DNA from: an uncultured Aquimarina sp.
Lineage (GTDB): Bacteria; Bacteroidota; Bacteroidia; Flavobacteriales; Flavobacteriaceae
Length of the DNA stretch: 64,000 nucleotides
Reading direction: 5' to 3'
Assembly (NCBI RefSeq): GCF_947495315.1
Contig: NZ_CANLYD010000007.1
Coordinates: 1-64,000, forward strand
Shown here: positions 35,840 to 44,504 of the stretch, one piece after another
Position numbering within the stretch: the first letter of the stretch is position 1
Layout of the letters: every line of letters starts with the position of its first letter
Notes under the pieces: model-generated
Databases searched by the model: none
Seen by the model: the letters and a program-made list of their open reading frames with translations, nothing else
Told to the model about the DNA's origin: nothing
Made by a program: the position numbers and the translations under genes

Positions 35840-36445
35840 ATGAAAACAATCTTCCTCACATTATTAATTATCCCAATGCTGGGAATTGGGCAAACCATAG
35901 AAGATATTGACTTTATCTCCCCTTTTCACGACGGCCTTGCCGCAGTGAAAAAAGGAAATGAATGGGCATTTATTGACCAAAACGGCTCCATAATCATTGA
36001 CTTTAGAGAAGACTTTGTACTGACCAAAACAGACAAGGGTAACTATCCTTTGTTCAGTAACGGAAAATGTATTATAACTCATCAAAAGGATGGTGTACTT
36101 TATTATGGCTTCATTGACAAAAAAGGAAAAATAAGTATCAAACCACAGTTTCTAAATGTCTCAAATTTTCAGGGTGACAAGGCCTTGGCATTAATAGTAC
36201 ATAAAGAGACCATAGGCTATAATGATATCTTTAAAAAAGATGTTGTTAACTTCCATTATTTTGAAGTGGTCATTGATGAAAACGGAAATGTAACAGACCA
36301 TTTAACTCAGTTATCTAAGCATATTTCTCCAAAATATACTAAAAGTAAAAATCCACCTGTCATCACATCTAAATTTATTTCTGATAATCTGATAGTGGTA
36401 AAAAACGATGACAATAAATGGAACTTAAGAAAGATTTCACATTGA
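35840..36445 (+). CDS. WG-repeat secreted protein
   Basis: A 201-residue secreted protein with a signal peptide ending GIGQ and WG-type beta repeats: GLAAVKKGNEWAFIDQNGSIIIDF and YYGFIDKKGKISIKPQF, each a strand pair with a D/KNGxI turn. WG repeats mediate binding in many bacterial proteins; the ligand here is unknown. It sits between the regulator and the cytochrome gene, with about 60-bp gaps on both sides, so it may be a monocistronic gene. Confidence 0.76.
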   Translation: MKTIFLTLLIIPMLGIGQTIEDIDFISPFHDGLAAVKKGNEWAFIDQNGSIIIDFREDFVLTKTDKGNYPLFSNGKCIITHQKDGVLYYGFIDKKGKISIKPQFLNVSNFQGDKALALIVHKETIGYNDIFKKDVVNFHYFEVVIDENGNVTDHLTQLSKHISPKYTKSKNPPVITSKFISDNLIVVKNDDNKWNLRKISH

Positions 36446-36506
36446 ATTCTATCCAGACCGAATCTAAAACATTTTTAAAAACAAACACAAACTAAATCCT
36501 AATCAT

Positions 36507-36935
36507 ATGAAAACAAAAAAGATTTTTTTCAGCGTAACCCTACTAGGGTTGATTTACTTCTTAACAGTAGGGTTTATCAAATCCCCTAGAACAGAATATA
36601 CTCCTGTAGAACAAGATAATTGGGTGGCTCCGGCAAGCGCGGACAAAGTCAAGAACCCATTAAAAGGTGATGCAAAGGCAGCGGCATCTGGTAAGAAGAT
36701 ATACAAAATGCTATGCTTTGTTTGCCACGGTCCCAAAGGGAAAGGTGACGGTATGGGTGGCACAGGGCTTAAACCAAAACCAGCAGACCTAACAAGTTCA
36801 GCTTTTCAATCACAATCTGACGGCGCAATTTTCTGGAAGATAGAACAAGGACGTTCACCTATGCCCTCATACAAAACCTCAATCCCAGAGAAAAAACGCT
36901 GGGAACTTATTAACTATTTAAGAACCCTGAAATAA
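36507..36935 (+). CDS. Periplasmic monohaem cytochrome c
   Basis: A 142-residue exported class I cytochrome c. It has an N-terminal hydrophobic signal (about 6-22) and CFVCHG (C70, C73, H74) for covalent haem attachment. PMPSYKTSIPE later in the domain probably holds the axial Met, and WELINYLRTL is the usual C-terminal helix. It overlaps the next gene by one base. It opens the 27-kb run of plus-strand genes and probably carries electrons in the periplasm. Confidence 0.88.
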   Translation: MKTKKIFFSVTLLGLIYFLTVGFIKSPRTEYTPVEQDNWVAPASADKVKNPLKGDAKAAASGKKIYKMLCFVCHGPKGKGDGMGGTGLKPKPADLTSSAFQSQSDGAIFWKIEQGRSPMPSYKTSIPEKKRWELINYLRTLK

Positions 36936-38095
36936 TGAAAAAGTTAATCTTATCACTTTTCGTGTTTGCTTTTGGCTATCAAATTTATGGCCAAACATAT
37001 AACACTTTTGAACCGAGTAAAACCCAATTTATGTTGCGTGGTTACGGACATACGGGGTTTGAATATATGGACTCTGACGACGAAACAGAATCAACATTTC
37101 TAGGCTTAACCTATGCACCAATTTTTCTCTACAAGCATTCAGACAGGTTGATGTTTGAAGCCGAATTAGAATTTAAATTAGAAGGAAATGAATTGGAGAT
37201 TGGACTTGAATATGCAGATGTGATGTACGTCCTCAACAAGAATATGACAATTAGAGCGGGTAAATTCCTCTTGCCTTTCGGAACCTTTATGGAACGATTA
37301 CATCCTGCTTGGATAAATCGATTACCTAATGCGCCTCTCGGGTATGGACACGATGGTATTGCACCTTCCTCTGGAATTGGTGTAGAACTTCGAGGTGCTT
37401 TTGACTTAGGAGGCCCAAGGCTTAATTATTCTATTTACTCAACCAATGGACCAAGGATAAATGATGGTAGTGAAGAACCCGAGGAAGCTGGTATTTTACA
37501 ATTCGAAAATTTTGAAGATAATAACCTAGCAAAAGCATATGGTGGTAGAATAGGAATACTTCCATTTTCCGATTCATCGGCAGAATTAGGATTTTCGGCC
37601 TACTCGACAAGTGGAACCGGCACGGAAGACTCTCAATATGAGGATGTGGGTGCCTTTCTTTTTGCACTAGACTTCTCATATGTAAAGCCTATATCACCTT
37701 TAAAGGGAATTGTAGATATCAAAGCCCAGTATAATAACTCTAATGTAGATACAGCAACATTTGTAGAAGTACACGAGGATGGAGATACTGAAGAATATTC
37801 CTTTGACAATCAAAGCAACTCATTTTACGCCCAACTAAGCTATAGACCTACAATGGCTGAAAATGACTTTATAAAAAAGTTAGAATTCGTAGGGCGCTAT
37901 TCTGATTTTAATGCCCCAGAAGGCGCAGAATGGGAAGAAGCATCAGTTCAGTATGCCTTTGGACTCAACTATTGGTTAAGCTGGCGCTCTGTATTAAAGC
38001 TTAGCTATCAAACTACCGAGACTGAAGGTGGCCACGATGGAGATGGTATTACCAACACTGATGGATTATTTATCCATTGGGCGATTGGATTTTAA
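36935..38095 (+). CDS. Outer-membrane porin-like beta-barrel
   Basis: A 386-residue protein with a signal peptide ending QIYGQ and alternating beta strands throughout, ending with an aromatic strand (GLFIHWAIGF). The stretch MTIRAGKFLLPFGTFMERLHPAW resembles the phosphate-selective-porin/OprO-type pattern (G+FxPFG). It overlaps the cytochrome stop and may form a conduit between the two cytochromes and the outside. The substrate is not known. No haem motif is present. Confidence 0.78.
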   Translation: MKKLILSLFVFAFGYQIYGQTYNTFEPSKTQFMLRGYGHTGFEYMDSDDETESTFLGLTYAPIFLYKHSDRLMFEAELEFKLEGNELEIGLEYADVMYVLNKNMTIRAGKFLLPFGTFMERLHPAWINRLPNAPLGYGHDGIAPSSGIGVELRGAFDLGGPRLNYSIYSTNGPRINDGSEEPEEAGILQFENFEDNNLAKAYGGRIGILPFSDSSAELGFSAYSTSGTGTEDSQYEDVGAFLFALDFSYVKPISPLKGIVDIKAQYNNSNVDTATFVEVHEDGDTEEYSFDNQSNSFYAQLSYRPTMAENDFIKKLEFVGRYSDFNAPEGAEWEEASVQYAFGLNYWLSWRSVLKLSYQTTETEGGHDGDGITNTDGLFIHWAIGF

Positions 38096-38116
38096 TTGAA
38101 TCATAAATCAAGAGAT

Positions 38117-38437
38117 ATGAAAAGAATACACAAAATAACAGTAACTGTAACATCGATTCTTGTTGTTCTAACAACGATAGTCGCCTGTACATCTACAAAA
38201 GAAGTTTACACCCCTATTCCAGAAACGGAGGTAGCAGGTAGTGACCAAGAATTTGAAATGGAAAAATCAGGAGCTCAACTTTGGGGCGAGGTATGTAACA
38301 GGTGTCATATTGCACCTTCGCCTTCAGATTATAACGATACAGATTGGGAAACCATTAGTCTACATATGCGAGTAAGAGCGAATCTTACAGAAAAGGAAAG
38401 CAAAAAGATTGAGGAGTTTCTAAAATCTGCTAATTAA
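38117..38437 (+). CDS. Cytochrome c-like lipoprotein
   Basis: I use the ATG at 38117; the longer frame begins with TTG and adds seven residues before the basic signal start. The 106-residue lipoprotein has a lipobox ending TTIVACT (C24) and CNRCH (C60, C63, H64), a class I haem motif, followed by a possible axial Met in SLHMRVRA. It lies 21 bases after the porin-like gene. Likely an outer-membrane-anchored electron carrier. Confidence 0.8.
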   Translation: MKRIHKITVTVTSILVVLTTIVACTSTKEVYTPIPETEVAGSDQEFEMEKSGAQLWGEVCNRCHIAPSPSDYNDTDWETISLHMRVRANLTEKESKKIEEFLKSAN

Positions 38438-38524
38438 TAGCTGATAACCCATTCCCTTAGTAGGATGAACAGATTAGGGGAAATGGGTTTAAAAAAACAA
38501 ACAATAACCTTAAAACTAAAAATG

Positions 38525-38992
38525 ATGAAAAACACACTTTTACTTTTAACCGTGCTTGGGCTTTTAAGCCTTAGTAGTTGTAAACAGGATATGAATTCCG
38601 AAACATTGCTGGAAAATCCTCAAACCCGTACTGAGGTTTTCAACACTATTTCTGAAAATCACGAATATATGTCTGCCTTTATGGAACATATGCAAAACAC
38701 ACCTCACGCAATGCAAATGATGCAGAATAATAAAAAGATAGTAGGCACAATGATGAAAAAAGAAGGAATGCGAATGATGATGAAGGATAGCACTATGATA
38801 CACTCTATGATGAATAATATGATGAGTGATGGAAAAATGATGGGCAATATGATGAAAATGATGCACGAAAAAGGAATGATGAGCGAAGATTGTATGGAAT
38901 CGTGTACGAAGATGATGAGCAACAAGGGAATGGATATGAAAGGAATGAACAAGATGGACTCTTCGAAAAAAGATGCCCACAAACATCATTAA
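38525..38992 (+). CDS. Met-rich copper-binding lipoprotein
   Basis: I use ATG at 38525 (38522 is an alternative); the longer ORF has no signal logic. The 155-residue lipoprotein has a lipobox ending SLSSCK and a mature part with about 35 Met and many His, in patterns such as MMxxxMM and HSMMNNMMSDGKMMG. Met clusters of this kind bind Cu(I)/Ag(I) in the periplasm (compare CopC, PcoE and SilE). It probably buffers copper. The antisense His-rich frame is a shadow of this gene. Confidence 0.78.
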   Translation: MKNTLLLLTVLGLLSLSSCKQDMNSETLLENPQTRTEVFNTISENHEYMSAFMEHMQNTPHAMQMMQNNKKIVGTMMKKEGMRMMMKDSTMIHSMMNNMMSDGKMMGNMMKMMHEKGMMSEDCMESCTKMMSNKGMDMKGMNKMDSSKKDAHKHH

Positions 38993-39014
38993 TAATATTT
39001 AAAACTGAATAAAT

Positions 39015-39284
39015 ATGAAAAACAATCACTGGATATGGATGATTATTGGCTGTGGCTTACCACTTCTGTTCATTTTTTTAGCGCCTTCTTTTGGCATAGG
39101 TGGAGGCTCGTCCCTTTTCATCTTCATACTATTTATGTTCGCTATACATCTGTTTATGCCACACGGGTCTCACGGCCACGGAGGACACAAGCACAATAAT
39201 GGGAACCATAATGGTCAAGACCATAATCAAAAGAAGTCTGCTGAAAGTTCAACAGAAAAAAGAAAAGAACATAAGCATCATTAA
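39015..39284 (+). CDS. Small membrane protein with His-rich tail
   Basis: An 89-residue protein with two hydrophobic segments (about 6-26 and 31-47) and a soluble tail containing SHGHGGHKHNNGNHNGQDHN and ending EHKHH. The His-rich tail is likely to bind Cu(II), Ni(II) or Zn(II). It precedes the HMA chaperone by 11 bases. I do not recognise a named family; the composition alone supports a metal role. Confidence 0.68.
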   Translation: MKNNHWIWMIIGCGLPLLFIFLAPSFGIGGGSSLFIFILFMFAIHLFMPHGSHGHGGHKHNNGNHNGQDHNQKKSAESSTEKRKEHKHH

Positions 39285-39295
39285 TATCAAACACA

Positions 39296-39514
39296 ATGAA
39301 ACAAAAATTTCAAATAGAAGGAATCAGTTGTGGTGGATGTGTTTCAAGGGTCAAGAAAACATTGGAAGAACATCCTATTATTGAAAAAGTAGAGATTTTT
39401 TTAGCACCAAAAGGTGCCACGATTATTTCTATGAACGAAACGCTCTCGGTTCAAGAAATACAAAAGCAACTTGATAAGCTCAACGGATATACAATTTCAA
39501 AAATAAATCAATAA
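39296..39514 (+). CDS. HMA-domain copper chaperone
   Basis: A 72-residue HMA domain with SCGGC (C12/C15), the copy for this cluster of the chaperone at 2484-2696. The beta-alpha-beta pattern and Gly pair match the family. It is likely to carry Cu(I) in the cytosol, possibly to the CopB ATPase at 57586 or to the regulators. It lies 11 bases after the His-rich gene. Confidence 0.85.
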   Translation: MKQKFQIEGISCGGCVSRVKKTLEEHPIIEKVEIFLAPKGATIISMNETLSVQEIQKQLDKLNGYTISKINQ

Positions 39515-39532
39515 CAATTAAAACTAAAAATT

Positions 39533-39751
39533 ATGCATTTATACGACGGACATTTTGGAGGAATGCACCTAATATGGTGGATTATTTGGCTCATTTTCAT
39601 CGTTTGGATTTTCTTAATCCCAACAGATATACCCTACCAAAAGACAAAAAAAGAAGATCCTTTGGACATTCTTAAGAAAAGATTTGCTGAAGGTTTCATT
39701 ACTAAAGAGGAATACGAAGAATCAAAAAAGATTCTAAAATCAGATAACTAA
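39533..39751 (+). CDS. SHOCT-domain membrane protein
   Basis: A 72-residue protein with one Trp-rich membrane segment (about 12-30) and a C-terminal SHOCT motif, DPLDILKKRFAEGFITKEEYEESKKIL. SHOCT (short C-terminal) domains are oligomerisation motifs of unknown biochemical role. It is 18 bases from the chaperone. It resembles small proteins linked to copper islands in Flavobacteria. Confidence 0.8.
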   Translation: MHLYDGHFGGMHLIWWIIWLIFIVWIFLIPTDIPYQKTKKEDPLDILKKRFAEGFITKEEYEESKKILKSDN

Positions 39752-39768
39752 TCTTAAATCATAAAAAT

Positions 39769-40047
39769 ATGTACCGATTAAACATAAAAAAATTTGGATT
39801 TGCCTTTGGTCTTACTGGAGCCTTGATTTATTTAGGCTGTATGATTGTTATGGCTACTGCAGGACAAGAAGGCACTATTACTTTCTTTAACAGCCTTTTA
39901 CACGGTTTAGATACCACCAATATTATAAGGATGGATGTTCCACTATTGGAAGCATTTTTTGGCATTATACAAACCTTCATTCTCGGATGGCTTATTGGTG
40001 CTTGTATAGGAGCTTTTTATAACGCTCAAATAAAAGTAAAAAAATAG
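39769..40047 (+). CDS. DUF5676-family membrane protein
   Basis: A 92-residue protein with two predicted helices (about 9-27 and 60-82). The stretch FGFAFGLTGALIYLGCMIVMA and the C-terminal GWLIGACIGAFYNA match DUF5676. The family is small and of unknown function. It follows the SHOCT gene in the same run. Confidence 0.76.
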   Translation: MYRLNIKKFGFAFGLTGALIYLGCMIVMATAGQEGTITFFNSLLHGLDTTNIIRMDVPLLEAFFGIIQTFILGWLIGACIGAFYNAQIKVKK

Positions 40048-40060
40048 GAGATATAGTTTT

Positions 40061-40771
40061 ATGCAATACGTTTGGTTTATATGGTCACTTATCATTCTTA
40101 CCCTTTGGGCAATAATTTATGTTTCAAAGAGAGGGTATAGAAAAGAAATGCTCAAAATGAGTCTAATCACAATGCCCTTTGGTTTAACAGAACCGTTATT
40201 TGTACCAGAATATTGGTTTCCACCCTCGCTGTTTGATTTGGCTCAAAAAACAGGCTTCGATATCGAAAGCCTTATTTTTTCTTTTGCCATCGGTGGTATT
40301 GGCGTGGTACTTTATAATCTAATTTTTAAACAAAACCTTATTGAAGTAGACCATACAGAGCGAAATCACAGAAGACATCTTTTGCATAAATATATCTTAT
40401 TTATACCTGCTTTAGTTTTCCTTATTCTAGCAGTTTTTACAACACTAAATCATATTTATTGTGGCACTTTAGCAATGTTCATCGGTGGTCTATCCACGCT
40501 ATACTGTCGCCCAGATTTAAAAAGAAAGATATGGGTTGGGGGCATCTTGTTTACCATACTGTATTTCATATACTTTGGAAGTATTCTTCCATTTTACCCC
40601 CAATATGTGGAACTATATTGGAATCTCGACAATCTCACCCATATTCTAGTCTTAGGAATCCCAATTGAAGAATTACTTTTTGCCTTCACCTTTGGAATGT
40701 ATTGGTCTGGCTTATATGAACACTTGTATTGGCATAAACTAATTAGCCTAAATAAAACTCATAATCAATAA
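40061..40771 (+). CDS. Lycopene-cyclase-domain membrane protein
   Basis: A 236-residue protein with about seven predicted helices. It has GLTEPLFVPEYWFPPSLF and IPIEELLFAFTFGMYWSG, which I recall from proteins annotated as lycopene-cyclase-domain (CrtYc/CrtYd-like). No phytoene synthase or desaturase is seen nearby, so carotenoid cyclisation is doubtful. A lipid or quinone-related or purely structural role is possible. The gene is in step with its neighbours. Confidence 0.65.
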   Translation: MQYVWFIWSLIILTLWAIIYVSKRGYRKEMLKMSLITMPFGLTEPLFVPEYWFPPSLFDLAQKTGFDIESLIFSFAIGGIGVVLYNLIFKQNLIEVDHTERNHRRHLLHKYILFIPALVFLILAVFTTLNHIYCGTLAMFIGGLSTLYCRPDLKRKIWVGGILFTILYFIYFGSILPFYPQYVELYWNLDNLTHILVLGIPIEELLFAFTFGMYWSGLYEHLYWHKLISLNKTHNQ

Positions 40772-40782
40772 TAATTTAAAAA

Positions 40783-41301
40783 ATGAAACGAAGATATTTT
40801 AAACAACCGAACAACGAACCCATAGTAGTAACAGTAGAAAATCCAAGCGGAACAATCTACAAGCTATTAATCAGTATTCTATTTTTGATTTTAGCCTCAA
40901 TAATATTGCTTTCGTGTTCCAACCAGAAAAAAGATAAGGCTGAAACAGCTACGCTTGCAGTCACTAAAACAAAACCCATTCAAATGAATTCAGCTGTTGC
41001 TTCTCAAACAACTTATGAAATCGTACCGAATGAAAAAGTCTGTATGGTAAACGACAGGTTTATGGGTGTAAAACAAATACCGATAGATGTAGATGGTACA
41101 ATCTACTTTGGTTGTTGTCAAGGCTGTGTTGAAAAACTTCAGAAAAACATTGACAATGTCCGCTTTGGAAGTAATCCGATTGATGATACAAAAGTAGACA
41201 AGGCCAATGCTGTAATCGTTCAGGATAAAAGTAAAGGGAGCGTCTTTTATTTCGCTTCAAAACAAGACGCCCAAAGCTTTATAAGTAAAAATAAAGCCTA
41301 A
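40783..41301 (+). CDS. TRASH-like Cys-rich lipoprotein
   Basis: A 172-residue protein with a membrane segment (about 25-44) ending LLSCSNQ, which could be a lipobox. The C-terminal part (about 82-120) reads CMVNDRFMGVKQIP, then YFGCCQGCVEKL: Cys spacing C-x(n)-CC-x2-C fits the TRASH/YHS metal-chaperone fold. TRASH domains handle Cu and other soft metals. It precedes the first universal stress gene. It may pass copper to a cytochrome or sense it. Confidence 0.7.
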   Translation: MKRRYFKQPNNEPIVVTVENPSGTIYKLLISILFLILASIILLSCSNQKKDKAETATLAVTKTKPIQMNSAVASQTTYEIVPNEKVCMVNDRFMGVKQIPIDVDGTIYFGCCQGCVEKLQKNIDNVRFGSNPIDDTKVDKANAVIVQDKSKGSVFYFASKQDAQSFISKNKA

Positions 41302-41328
41302 AATATTTCTATTAATAAACTAAAAATT

Positions 41329-41790
41329 ATGAAAATAGTATTGGCTCTAGACGGTTCAGATTTCAGTAAAGCAGCTGTTGAGCAGCTTAACAGAATAACC
41401 TTGCCACCAAGTACGGAGATTTGTATTATAAACGTTTACGAATTTCCTATAGCAATAGGCCCTGAACTGATGGCTACAGGTGGTAGCTTAAACAATTATT
41501 ATGAAGAATTCATAAGCGGTGCTCAAAAATTGGGTGAAAAAATTGTTTCCGAAGCCAGTGACAACCTTAAGAATTTAAATAAAACACTTACCATAACCAC
41601 TAGTGTTGTTAGCGGGCTACCCAAAAATGTAATTCTAGAAAAGGCTGAAGATTGGGATGCTGATTTAATTGTAGTTGGCTCTCAAGGTCAGGGTGCGCTC
41701 TCACGTCTATTATTGGGTTCTGTTTCACAATATTTAGCCACCCACGCTAAATGTTCGGTAATGATAGCAAGGGACAAAAACAACAGTTAG
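41329..41790 (+). CDS. Universal stress protein (UspA)
   Basis: A 153-residue single-domain UspA. It has KIVLALDGS at the start and the ATP-binding signature VVGSQGQGALSRLLLGSV, which fits G-x2-G-x9-G-S. So it is probably an ATP-binding type. Usp proteins bind nucleotides and are induced by starvation and oxygen shift. It is the first gene of the stress-metabolism part of the long run. Confidence 0.9.
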   Translation: MKIVLALDGSDFSKAAVEQLNRITLPPSTEICIINVYEFPIAIGPELMATGGSLNNYYEEFISGAQKLGEKIVSEASDNLKNLNKTLTITTSVVSGLPKNVILEKAEDWDADLIVVGSQGQGALSRLLLGSVSQYLATHAKCSVMIARDKNNS

Positions 41791-41806
41791 AGAATCTAAA
41801 ATAATT

Positions 41807-43183
41807 ATGGAAGATAATCACATACATAGTATATCATCAAAATCTACTTGTAAAGTAACAGATGATATATGCCTACCAGACACCAATTGGCCGCGTTTGG
41901 TTATTGTAGGCGGTGGTTTTGCAGGTTTGGCTTTGGTAGAAAAACTAAAGAACAAAAAGGTACAAGTGGTTTTGTTTGACAAAAACAACTTTCATCAGTT
42001 TCAGCCATTACTTTACCAAGTGGCAACTAGTGCCCTAGAGCCCGATAGCATCGTGTTTCCCTTCAGAAAGCAGTTTAACGGTTATAAAAACGTGGTTTTT
42101 CGATTGGCAGAAGTAGAAGAAATTCAACCTACTTCAAATATTGTAAGAACCAATAAAGGAGATGTTCATTACGATTATTTGGTGTTAGCTACAGGAACAA
42201 CTACCAATTTCTTCGGTATGGATAACGTAGCTGATAACAGCTTGGGGATGAAAGATATTCGCGATTCTCTCAATATCCGACATATGATGTTGCAAAATTT
42301 AGAGCAGGCTGCTATTACCTGTGATGATGAAGAACGTGATACACTAACCAATTTTGTGATTGTTGGGGGCGGTCCTGCAGGAGTAGAAATGGCTGGAGCT
42401 TTAGCGGAATTCTGTAAATACATCCTTCCTAAAGATTACCCAGAATACCCTTCAACTATCATGAACATTTATTTGATAGAAGCTAGGGGTGAGTTGTTAA
42501 GCTCGATGTCAGACAAGGCATCATCAAAAACCCTAAAATACCTAGAAGATTTGAATGTAAATGTATTACTCAATGAATCAGTAAGTAATTATGATGGCTC
42601 AAAGGTTATCACAAATCGTGATAACATCATTATGGCAAAAAATCTAATCTGGACAGCAGGTGTAAAAGGCCAGTTTCCAAAAGGTATTGACAAAAAATAT
42701 GTTGTCAGAGGTAACCGTATTAAAACCAACCCCTTTTTGATGGTAGAAGATTATAAAAACATATTCGCCATTGGTGATATAGCGGCTGTAATTACCGAAA
42801 AAACACCAAAAGGGCATCCACAGGTCGCGCAAACAGCTATTCAACAAGGAAAGTATTTAGGTACATCAATACTAAATATCATAAAAAACAAACCCATTAA
42901 ACCTTTTGAATATCACGATAAAGGTTCATTGGCGACAGTAGGTAAACGTAAAGCAGTAGCCGATTTAGGCAAATTCAGATTTGGTGGTTATTTCGCTTGG
43001 CTACTCTGGTCTATAGTTCACCTTATGTCCATTAGCGGCTTTAGAAATAGATTGATGGTTGGTTTTAATTGGGCGGTAAGCTATTTCACTTACGAAAAGA
43101 GCAACCGCCTGATTATTAGAAATTTCAACAAACCATCAGAATCAAAATCCACAATCAATTCGCAACCCGCAGTAAAAAAATAA
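41807..43183 (+). CDS. Type II NADH:quinone oxidoreductase (NDH-2)
   Basis: A single-polypeptide, non-proton-pumping NADH dehydrogenase of 458 residues. The N-terminal FAD site is VIVGGGFAGLAL (about 33-44) and the NADH site is FVIVGGGPAGVEMAGAL (about 185-200), with a C-terminal membrane-binding amphipathic region (about 390-430). An added N-terminal stretch of about 28 residues with no known motif precedes the Rossmann fold. It would recycle NADH when complex I is inadequate. It joins the GAPDH and LDH as redox partners. Confidence 0.87.
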   Translation: MEDNHIHSISSKSTCKVTDDICLPDTNWPRLVIVGGGFAGLALVEKLKNKKVQVVLFDKNNFHQFQPLLYQVATSALEPDSIVFPFRKQFNGYKNVVFRLAEVEEIQPTSNIVRTNKGDVHYDYLVLATGTTTNFFGMDNVADNSLGMKDIRDSLNIRHMMLQNLEQAAITCDDEERDTLTNFVIVGGGPAGVEMAGALAEFCKYILPKDYPEYPSTIMNIYLIEARGELLSSMSDKASSKTLKYLEDLNVNVLLNESVSNYDGSKVITNRDNIIMAKNLIWTAGVKGQFPKGIDKKYVVRGNRIKTNPFLMVEDYKNIFAIGDIAAVITEKTPKGHPQVAQTAIQQGKYLGTSILNIIKNKPIKPFEYHDKGSLATVGKRKAVADLGKFRFGGYFAWLLWSIVHLMSISGFRNRLMVGFNWAVSYFTYEKSNRLIIRNFNKPSESKSTINSQPAVKK

Positions 43184-43189
43184 CAATCA

Positions 43190-44503
43190 ATGATTAAAAG
43201 TACTGCACATAATAGCGTCTGGAACATTACAAATAAAGTATTTAGTAACACAGGAATTGTGCTTTTAATAGCAGTAATAATAGCTATGCTTTGGGCAAAT
43301 TCACCTTGGCAAAGCACCTACCAAAATATTCTAAATACTACTATTTCATTTAGCATCGGTAATTTTCAATTGACCGAACCATTACTGCTCTGGATTAATG
43401 ATGGATTAATGGCTCTGTTCTTTCTTCAGGTTGGTTTAGAGTTAAAAAGAGAAATATTAGGTGGAAAACTATCAACACCTCAAAATGCAGTATTGCCTAT
43501 TGGTGCCGCTATTGGAGGAATGGTTTTTCCTGCCCTCATATATTTTATCCTCAACACTACTGGTGAAGCTTCACAAGGTTGGGGAATACCTATGGCTACC
43601 GACATTGCTTTTTCTTTAGGTGTACTAGCTCTTTTCGGAAAACGCTTACCCATTGCGTTACGTGTCTTCTTAGTAACACTTGCCGTCGTGGATGATTTAG
43701 GCGGTGTATTAGTGATTGCACTTTTTTATACTTCTGGTATATCCACTATGGATTTATTTCACGCCTTTCTTTTCTTTGGATTACTAATTATTGGCAATTA
43801 TGCTGGAGTAAGAAAAACTTGGTTCTATGCCATTATAGGAATAGGTGGTGTTTGGCTAGCTTTCTTCTTCTCAGGAGTACACCCTACCATTGCTGGCATA
43901 CTAACAGCTCTAGCTATACCCGGTCGTGTAAAAATAAACGAGGCTACATTTTTAAAACGCCTTGCGACATTACACAACAAGTTCAATAAAGAAAAACCTG
44001 TAAGAGGTTCGCTAATTTCTCATTCCCAATTAGAAATACTAGAAGAAATCAAAACTACAAGTTCAGAAGCTGAAACACCACTTCAAAAGCTTGAAAATGC
44101 TTTAAATCCGTTTGTGAATTTTATCGTACTACCATTATTCGCTTTTGCTAATGCTGGTATTCACCTACACGGAAAAGTGTTGGAAGTACTTACCCATCCG
44201 ATAAGTCTAGGAATAGGTTTTGGTCTCATATTCGGAAAGTTTATTGGTGTCGTCTTATTTTCAAAAATTTTGGTCTTTCTAAAATTAGCAAAACTTCCTA
44301 AAAACATTACTTGGTATCACATCTACGGAATTGCCTTTCTAGCTGGTATCGGGTTTACAATGTCCCTTTTTATAAACGAATTGGCATTTGCCGATGAGGA
44401 ATTTATCTATACCGCTAAAGTCGGCATTTTATTTTCTTCACTAATTGCAGGCATTATCGGTTCCATCATTTTAATAAAAAATCAAACACTTAAAACAATA
44501 TAA
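43190..44503 (+). CDS. nhaA: Na+/H+ antiporter NhaA
   Basis: A 437-residue antiporter with twelve predicted helices. Diagnostic stretches are PMATDIAFSLGVLALFG and LAVVDDLGGVLVIALFY, where DD is the ion-binding pair, and GFTMSLFINELAF. Length matches bacterial NhaA with a C-terminal extension. It is expected to use the proton gradient to expel Na+ and hold cytosolic pH, which would help during acidifying fermentation. It starts 7 bases after NDH-2. Confidence 0.92.
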   Translation: MIKSTAHNSVWNITNKVFSNTGIVLLIAVIIAMLWANSPWQSTYQNILNTTISFSIGNFQLTEPLLLWINDGLMALFFLQVGLELKREILGGKLSTPQNAVLPIGAAIGGMVFPALIYFILNTTGEASQGWGIPMATDIAFSLGVLALFGKRLPIALRVFLVTLAVVDDLGGVLVIALFYTSGISTMDLFHAFLFFGLLIIGNYAGVRKTWFYAIIGIGGVWLAFFFSGVHPTIAGILTALAIPGRVKINEATFLKRLATLHNKFNKEKPVRGSLISHSQLEILEEIKTTSSEAETPLQKLENALNPFVNFIVLPLFAFANAGIHLHGKVLEVLTHPISLGIGFGLIFGKFIGVVLFSKILVFLKLAKLPKNITWYHIYGIAFLAGIGFTMSLFINELAFADEEFIYTAKVGILFSSLIAGIIGSIILIKNQTLKTI

Positions 44504-44504
44504 T

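Noticed and set aside
38564..38989. His-rich minus-strand frame opposite the Met-rich gene
   Set aside because: CAT is the complement of ATG, so repeated Met codons give repeated His in the antisense frame; a composition artefact.
38525..38992. CRISPR array or short tandem repeat element
   Set aside because: The apparent repeats are irregular Met codons inside a coding frame; no spacer-repeat periodicity.
39100..39384. 94-residue plus-strand frame overlapping the His-rich and HMA genes
   Set aside because: It is an alternate frame across two better-supported genes and has no signal or domain.
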